Under the pieces are notes generated by a model. It was not told where the DNA came from. It did not search any database and worked only from the letters and a program-made list of their open reading frames with translations. This document shows, piece by piece, positions 16,701 to 17,235 of a DNA stretch of 17,235 bases (its first letter is position 1; each line of letters starts with the position of its first letter). This DNA comes from Alphaproteobacteria bacterium. Lineage in GTDB: Bacteria; Pseudomonadota; Alphaproteobacteria; Rhizobiales; Aestuariivirgaceae. The stretch covers positions 1-17,235 of the forward strand of contig JAJRRZ010000087.1 of NCBI GenBank assembly GCA_024279045.1. The letters run 5' to 3'. The position numbers were made by a program, and so were the translations under genes.

Positions 16701-17134
16701 TTGCCGCTTTGTGTTGCGACATAAACAGCCATGTCCGGCGCCATGGCAAGATCGTATGAGCCGCTGGTGCTGCTGGTATTGATGTCTATGGCATCGCCAC
16801 CGGTGGCATTGCCCAGCCCGCCAACACCGGTGATGTTGCCAGTGGCAACGACGGAGACCGTGCCTGTTCCCTGATTGTCGAGATTGATGCCGCGGCTGCC
16901 GGCCTGAACGTCATGCACCGTAACCGCGATGTCCGTCATGCTGCTGTTCGTATCGGTAATCTGCACGCCATCTTGCGTTTCACCGATGATGGTGGTGCCG
17001 GTAAAGGCAAACACAGAAGCGTATGCCGCGCCTGCCTGGCGAATTTCGATGCCGTCGGTCTTGCCCTTGATGGTGTTGGAATTTGAGACACCTGTAGGGT
17101 CTGGACTCAATACCTGAGCACTCCCCATGTGCAT
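13715..17134 (-). CDS. type V autotransporter with beta-helix passenger, apparently 5'-truncated
   Basis: The 1139-residue frame ends in a typical autotransporter barrel (about 865-1139, from GLWVRARYRYRK to the terminal GGFKLSF with C-terminal Phe). Before it is a long passenger of repeating Gly/Asn/Thr-rich beta-helix turns, such as GTGDITV and DGIEV motifs alternating with GAVTA or GAIDA. A DxLxVxG...GIQVVEV segment near 760-815 is typical of the region preceding the barrel. The passenger would be surface-exposed and the barrel in the outer membrane. The first 15 or so residues (MHMGSAQVLSPDPTG) are encoded by the repeat element at 17095-17235. An in-frame TGA lies six codons upstream. No signal peptide exists, and beta-helix repeats begin at once. 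As it stands the product should not reach the Sec machinery, so it may be a pseudogene. Confidence 0.9.
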   Translation of the reverse strand: MHMGSAQVLSPDPTGVSNSNTIKGKTDGIEIRQAGAAYASVFAFTGTTIIGETQDGVQITDTNSSMTDIAVTVHDVQAGSRGINLDNQGTGTVSVVATGNITGVGGLGNATGGDAIDINTSSTSGSYDLAMAPDMAVYVATQSGKVIEAGADGIDVWHEGKLGVEIQSNANITAGADGIEVDMTNADAGKLIIDSTGSIDAQASGIKAITDGKGDATVTVGGAVTAAGTGTGEVGMGVIHQGATGNVDITTNATVTFNGTGTGEAAIAAERNGAGATGDVNIAVNGAVTSKTHGVIAINDADSGNSKITQNAAVTADYSGVWINQGADGDATIISNATVVANGNATGNVGIGIDHAGTGNIFINAAALVEFNGTGAMEYAVDATHTGTGDITVLTSVVDSDTHGIAADHSGTGFIQVNALGKITTKGIGIDVLGGNDVTRVGVSAAAIDASMGSDGMHVVNNGRGGTGISAFGAIDAGKDGIFLSTGSNTLSAGIYVFADAAIKAGENGIDATHNGVGLLQIGVFADVTGGTGYAIKTATQAGNLTLLQIDNGATISSMSGQAISNNQGDSTIYIASSTTIQGDISLGDGTDELNINGANVAGVTLFDGGDDTLAGDGWIDTLNFNGVTLTANGGIFQNWEVFNLNNSSTLNANSGTIGAGQMNVSAGSTLNFGNAGAGALTIAGNLKNDGTVTSQDNATGDTLTVNGNYDGNGSLLIDTRLDDGAVDTTDKLVIVGNNDGDIPVNVNNVSGDGGYTGDGPTDGIQVVEVQGANNGNITLANGPLVAGAYIYDTINDNGYLQSKPATSAMAVAMAQMLMPTAMESLWERTSSNWAARHAATGGSTQAAGFAITPTAATPVDLISGLWVRARYRYRKANADMTVAGTPFGGSMKTNRIWAQMGYTHNLMADASGVLAGSLFAQYKYTKLKFSSPGLNDVSSNAKGFGGGASLTWMGANGLYGDLYGEVNRHRLDVTDTVLAASAKTWITTWRASVEGGWRIGVAEGVNLIPQAQLNISGSKVKSFNIGAVNYGGGSFTQATGRLGLGVELFNLAVSDQMDLTTQFTASILHDFKKSYSTSVNGQQVTAELSPTRAELRSSLVAHDYASGLSFFLEKSFQHSLKGPKQHVLHVSGGFKLSF

Positions 17135-17235
17135 TTTGGCTTCATATCAGACGGTTTTTCGTTCTTGCCAATAGCTCCACTATTGCCTGCGAACGAAAAA
17201 CCGCTGCCATTTTGCCAAAATGCCCATGAGACGCA
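17095..17235. mobile_element. self-complementary repeat element, copy B (inverted relative to A, cut by window edge)
   Basis: Starting at AGGGTCTGGACTC, this copy reads as the reverse complement of copy A through GGTTTTTCGTTC, CCAATAGCTCCACTATTG, GAACGAAAAACC and TTTTGCCAAAATGCCCATGAG, with only a few differences. About the last 26 bp of the element are beyond the right edge. It supplies the start codon and first residues of the autotransporter frame on the minus strand. The flank here (CACCTGTA) differs from that of copy A, so the two were separate insertions or have diverged. Confidence 0.75.

Overview
The window looks like a piece of a GC-rich alphaproteobacterial chromosome, most plausibly Rhodospirillales-like, though the order is not fixed by anything here. 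The pointers are an IalB-family exported protein, a DnaA whose N-terminus resembles alphaproteobacterial DnaA, and a dispersed repeat built on a GGGTCAAG core with inverted arms of the kind common in alphaproteobacterial intergenic DNA. Most of the window is well-packed housekeeping and envelope genes. The long ORFs on the opposite strands are GC-driven shadows.

Left part (1-2419): a possible transposase C-terminus runs off the left edge. It is followed by queG (epoxyqueuosine reductase, tRNA modification), which carries an in-frame array of five 18-bp tandem repeats. queG overlaps uppP (undecaprenyl-pyrophosphate phosphatase) tail to tail by 8 bp.

Centre-left (2519-6866, minus strand): a compact three-gene archaic chaperone-usher pilus operon, transcribed in the order spore-coat-U (SCPU) pilin, periplasmic chaperone, outer-membrane usher. 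Only one pilin and no recognisable tip adhesin are present. A perfect 10-bp hairpin lies between pilin and chaperone. The usher has an unusual low-complexity extension of about 215 residues between its signal peptide and the expected N-terminal domain.

Centre (7299-10156): hisF and hisE (minus strand, histidine biosynthesis), divergent from an orphan membrane sensor histidine kinase. Abutting the kinase stop codon is a 207-bp MITE-like element with 18-bp terminal inverted repeats and a 10-bp near-perfect flanking direct repeat. It contains the dispersed alphaproteobacterial repeat.

Centre-right (10513-12786): tRNA-Ala(GGC), a long leader without recognisable genes, then dnaA.

Right part (12856-17235): two nearly identical copies of a self-complementary element (about 167 bp) sit in opposite orientation. 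They bracket about 4.07 kb holding an IalB-family gene and a large type V autotransporter. The autotransporter reading frame begins inside the right-hand element, directly after an in-frame stop, and has no signal peptide. It therefore looks 5'-truncated, by element insertion or by recombination between the inverted copies. This repeat-bracketed surface-protein island is the most unusual structure in the window.
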